From: an uncultured Marvinbryantia sp.
GTDB lineage: Bacteria > Bacillota > Clostridia > Lachnospirales > Lachnospiraceae
Direction: 5' to 3'
Length of the DNA stretch: 25,569 nt
Assembly: GCA_937915375.1 (NCBI GenBank)
Contig: CALDMO010000004.1
Location: 1-25,569 of the forward strand
The position numbers were made by a program, and so were the translations under genes. Below the pieces are notes generated by a model that was not told the origin of the DNA, did no database searches, and saw only the letters and a list, made by a program, of their open reading frames with translations. Positions 23,354 through 25,569 of the stretch are shown one piece after another; position 1 is the stretch's first letter; every line of letters starts with the position of its first letter.

Positions 23354-24043
23354 ATGATGCGTACCATAAAATGTGTAAAGCTTGATTTTATGAAATCAAC
23401 GTCGTTAGTAAAATTTATGGGACTGTTTTTAGTAATTGCGGGAGCAATCACCTTTTTTGCAGCGGATGCGACCCCGTCTTTCGGCGCGCTGTATATGATT
23501 TTTGGAGCGCTCTGTGTCTGTTCAAATAACTTTTTCGCGACCGGCGGTGCAGAGATTTCTACCTTGGTGCTTCCGGTCACAGCTGGAAATCGTGTGTTTG
23601 GACGATATCTGTATGGAGTACTTCTACTGACGCTCTGTGCCGCAGTCGGACTGGCTTTTTGTGTATTGACAATGGTTTTAAGAAAAGTACCGATGGAAAA
23701 ACAATTGGCGGAGGTTGCGCTGACACTGCTGTATCTGGGAGTAGGTTATATTGTATTAGCGCTGCAGTTTTTGTTTTTGTACCTGACACGGATGAAGAAT
23801 GCGCAGATTTTAAGCCTGGTTCGCATAATTCCGGCATTTGTGATGTTTTTTGGCATGAATGCAATCGTAGAGGAAACTAGAAAGGGAGCGGAACTTGGTC
23901 TTAATCTGGAACTGCTTCAGAAAACGATTTCCTGGTGTGTGACGCATCCAATGACACTTGCGTTTTCCATGTTGGCGGCAGGGCTTGCGGTCATTATGGT
24001 ATGCGCGCTGATTTCCTGGATGAGTGAGAAAAAGAGATATTAG
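23354..24043 (+). CDS. ABC-2 type transporter membrane subunit
   Basis: The 229-residue protein has about six hydrophobic helices (MGLFLVIAGAITFFA, LYMIFGALCVCSNNFFA, YGVLLLTLCAAVGLAFCVL, LLYLGVGYIVLALQFLFLYL, IIPAFVMFFGM, AAGLAVIMVCALIS) and no signal peptide. It starts directly after the stop of the ATPase gene, so the two form one exporter-type unit. The segment GGAEISTLVLPVTAGNRVFGRYLYG resembles that of ABC-2 membrane proteins in GntR-linked operons. No substrate can be read. Confidence 0.82.
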   Translation: MMRTIKCVKLDFMKSTSLVKFMGLFLVIAGAITFFAADATPSFGALYMIFGALCVCSNNFFATGGAEISTLVLPVTAGNRVFGRYLYGVLLLTLCAAVGLAFCVLTMVLRKVPMEKQLAEVALTLLYLGVGYIVLALQFLFLYLTRMKNAQILSLVRIIPAFVMFFGMNAIVEETRKGAELGLNLELLQKTISWCVTHPMTLAFSMLAAGLAVIMVCALISWMSEKKRY

Positions 24044-24052
24044 GGATTTTAG

Positions 24053-24080
24053 TTGACATTTATGGAGTTTGCGGTACTAT
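24053..24080 (+). promoter_or_regulatory. Sigma-A promoter of the amidohydrolase gene
   Basis: Perfect TTGACA (24053-24058) and TACTAT (24075-24080) have a 16-base spacer, about 40 bases before the start. Confidence 0.65.
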
Positions 24081-24106
24081 AAAAATAAGGAAAAATTTTT
24101 TATAGT
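24076..24106. promoter_or_regulatory. Dyad overlapping the amidohydrolase promoter
   Basis: ACTATAAAAA (24076-24085) and TTTTTATAGT (24097-24106) are perfect 10-base inverted repeats on either side of the probable transcription start. This could be an operator or a 5' hairpin; no regulator is known for it. Confidence 0.4.
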
Positions 24107-24119
24107 GGTGAGGCAGAAG

Positions 24120-25010
24120 ATGTTTGGAGAATGTCACGCTCATTTGTTTATGAATGGGATTAATTACCGCAGGGCGGTTGAAGATCATAAATGCGGCGCG
24201 GATATTGGGATTATCCGTAGATATCTGCAGGCATATCGGGAGGCGGGCGTTACGTTTATCCGTGATGGCGGTGATCGGTATGGGGTATCTGAACAGGCAA
24301 AAAAACTGGCAGGGGAGTACGGTATTGATTATCGTACCCCTGTTTTTGCCATTCACTGGCAGGGACATTACGGCGGTATTGTCGGAAAAAGTGTGTCGTC
24401 ATTTACGGAATATCGGGAATGTATAAAAGAAGTGCGTGCGCACGGCGGTGACTTTGTAAAGATTATGGTTTCCGGGATTATGGAATATTCTGGCTATGGA
24501 GTTTTAAGCGAATTGGCGCTGGAAAAGGAGCGCATCTGCGAAATGATTCATATCGCGCATGAGGAAGGTTTTCCGGTAATGGTGCATGCGAATGGTACGG
24601 AGGCCGTGCTTCCGGCAGTAATCGCCGGCGCGGAAAGTATCGAGCATGGGAACTACATCAGTCGGGAATGTATGGAAGCAATGGCGGATATGGGATGTGT
24701 TTGGGTACCTACGGCAGTGACGACAAAAAATCTGATCGGCTGCGGTCGCTATACGGATGAAATATTGAAACAGATTTTTACAATGGAATGCGAAAATATT
24801 GCATATGCTTATGCATGCGGCGTGCAGATGGCAGCTGGAAGCGATGCGGGAGCTTATATGGTACCGCATGGGACAGGTGTTCTGCAGGAGGCGGAGATTT
24901 TTCAGGATATCCTCGGGAAAAATGGGGCGGATGAGTGTTTGAAAAAGGGTGAGGACTGTATCAAAGCACGTTTTAAGAAAGGACCTGGGAACGGTAAATA
25001 TTTGCAGTGA
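24120..25010 (+). CDS. Metal-dependent amidohydrolase
   Basis: The 296-residue protein belongs to the amidohydrolase superfamily with a binuclear-type metal site: H6-A-H8 at the very N terminus, K114 (KIMVSG, probable carboxylated lysine), H156 (VMVHANG), H176 (IEHG) and D242 (AAGSDAG). Lengths near 400 are common in prolidase/imidazolonepropionase-like members; this one is shorter because the N-terminal beta-sandwich strands are missing. The start at ATG 24120 is supported by GAGG seven bases upstream and by the metal HxH following at once; earlier in-frame GTG/TTG codons are poor. It has its own promoter. The substrate (amide, peptide or cyclic compound) is unknown. Confidence 0.85.
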   Translation: MFGECHAHLFMNGINYRRAVEDHKCGADIGIIRRYLQAYREAGVTFIRDGGDRYGVSEQAKKLAGEYGIDYRTPVFAIHWQGHYGGIVGKSVSSFTEYRECIKEVRAHGGDFVKIMVSGIMEYSGYGVLSELALEKERICEMIHIAHEEGFPVMVHANGTEAVLPAVIAGAESIEHGNYISRECMEAMADMGCVWVPTAVTTKNLIGCGRYTDEILKQIFTMECENIAYAYACGVQMAAGSDAGAYMVPHGTGVLQEAEIFQDILGKNGADECLKKGEDCIKARFKKGPGNGKYLQ

Positions 25011-25016
25011 TTTTTC

Positions 25017-25045
25017 TTGAAGATTTGGTCGAAAAATGGTATCAT
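25017..25045 (+). promoter_or_regulatory. Candidate promoter of the ferredoxin gene
   Basis: TTGAAG (25017-25022) and TATCAT (25040-25045) with a 17-base spacer, about 38 bases before the ATG. Confidence 0.5.
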
Positions 25046-25082
25046 AATATAGAGAATGTGTGAAAAAGCGGAGGATAGCAAA

Positions 25083-25469
25083 ATGAAGAAATTAACAGTG
25101 AAAAAAGGCAGTACCTGTATGGCATGTCTGGAATGTGTTCGTGCGTGCTCAAACGCTTACTATAAAGAGTTTGATCCAGATAAGTCCTGCATCCAGATCG
25201 TGGAAAGAAAAGGAAACGTTCGTCCGATGGCATGTCCGCAGTGCGGTAAATGCGCGGAGGTCTGCGAGGCTGGCGCGATCACTAAGAATGCAAAGGGTGT
25301 TTACATGGTAAACAAAAAGCTTTGTACCGGATGCGGCAAATGTGTAGAAGCATGTCCGTTTGGTTTGATGGTAAAAGTGGAGGACAAACCGAATGCATCT
25401 AAATGTACGGCATGCGGAATCTGTGCAAAAGCATGTCCGATGGACGTACTGGAAGTAGTAGAAAGTTAA
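25083..25469 (+). CDS. Polyferredoxin with four [4Fe-4S] motifs (HycB/CooF-like)
   Basis: The 128-residue cytosolic electron carrier has four C-x2-C-x2-C-x3-C sets: C12-C15-C18-C22, C51-C54-C57-C61, C81-C84-C87-C91P and C108-C111-C114-C118P. This matches HycB/CooF/DmsB-type subunits, in which sets may pair across the chain. ATG 25083 follows GGAGG by eight bases; an upstream ATG at 25056 lacks a site. It stands alone between its own promoter and a terminator, without an obvious catalytic partner next to it. It might receive electrons from the Hdr-Flx complex, but nothing links them except distance and the redox theme. Confidence 0.88.
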   Translation: MKKLTVKKGSTCMACLECVRACSNAYYKEFDPDKSCIQIVERKGNVRPMACPQCGKCAEVCEAGAITKNAKGVYMVNKKLCTGCGKCVEACPFGLMVKVEDKPNASKCTACGICAKACPMDVLEVVES

Positions 25470-25486
25470 GAAGAAAATGAGCGTAT

Positions 25487-25526
25487 GGGGCTGTCGCACT
25501 AAGTATTAGTGCGCAGCTCCTTTTCT
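25487..25526 (+). terminator. Terminator of the ferredoxin gene
   Basis: GGGGCTG and TCGCACTAA (25487 onward) pair with TTAGTGCG and CAGCTCC (ending 25520) in a long stem, followed by TTTTCT. Confidence 0.85.
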
Positions 25527-25531
25527 AGTGC

Positions 25532-25569
25532 AAAAAAATAACTGCCAGACCTCGAAAGAATCCGGCAGT
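25532..25569 (-). terminator. Minus-strand terminator of a convergent gene beyond the right edge
   Basis: Read on the minus strand, ACTGCCGGA (25569-25561) pairs with TCTGGCAGT (25549-25541; one G-U pair), followed by TATTTTTTTG. The gene it ends is outside the window. Confidence 0.75.

Noticed and set aside
1..25569. CRISPR arrays, insertion sequences, tRNA or rRNA genes, attachment sites
   Set aside because: I saw no regularly spaced repeats, transposase or integrase frames, or RNA-gene signatures.

Overview
The window looks like chromosomal DNA of an anaerobic Gram-positive bacterium of the Clostridia, most likely Lachnospiraceae-like. This rests on AGGAGG-type ribosome sites, sigma-A-type promoters, hairpin-plus-T terminators, an oxygen-sensitive NrdD, a Clostridia-type Rex operator, a YtrA-type GntR/ABC operon and a very high density of iron-sulfur proteins. 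The genus is an inference. All genes but one (asnA) are on the + strand.

Left part (1-8217), housekeeping and accessory genes. There is the tail of an unknown gene, an intracellular GH43-type glycosidase, a convergent asnA (ammonia-dependent asparagine synthetase), a lipoprotein with a polysaccharide-deacetylase-like domain whose usual metal ligands are not recognisable, nrdD without an adjacent nrdG, and the azlC-azlD branched-chain amino-acid exporter pair.

Central part (8218-21189), the most interesting region. It starts with a dehydrogenase on a lactate-dehydrogenase scaffold that carries the malate-specifying Arg, preceded by a near-perfect Rex operator. A tightly packed seven-gene unit, hdrB-hdrC-hdrA-flxD-flxC-flxB-flxA, follows. 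It encodes an NADH-linked heterodisulfide-reductase-like flavin-based electron bifurcation complex of the HdrABC-FlxABCD type. In the same apparent transcript are a soluble fumarate reductase (FrdB with three Fe-S clusters, FrdA lacking the covalent-FAD histidine, no membrane anchor) and an AspT-like dicarboxylate/amino-acid antiporter without its usual regulatory domains. Next is a two-subunit class I fumarase. Together, Mdh, FumAB and FrdBA give oxaloacetate to malate to fumarate to succinate. The linkage suggests that fumarate reduction is the exergonic arm that lets Hdr-Flx reduce ferredoxin with NADH. Methanogen thiol:fumarate reductase TfrB is known to fuse an FrdB-like part to an HdrB-like part, and here these are separate neighbouring genes. 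This is an inference from gene content and residues, not a demonstrated activity.

Right part (21190-25569). A YoaK/DUF1275 membrane protein is followed by a GntR-ABC ATPase-ABC permease operon behind a consensus promoter buried in a 48-bp dyad. Then come a metal-dependent amidohydrolase and a ferredoxin with four [4Fe-4S] motifs. A terminator closes that gene, and a second one on the minus strand shows that a convergent gene lies just beyond the right edge.
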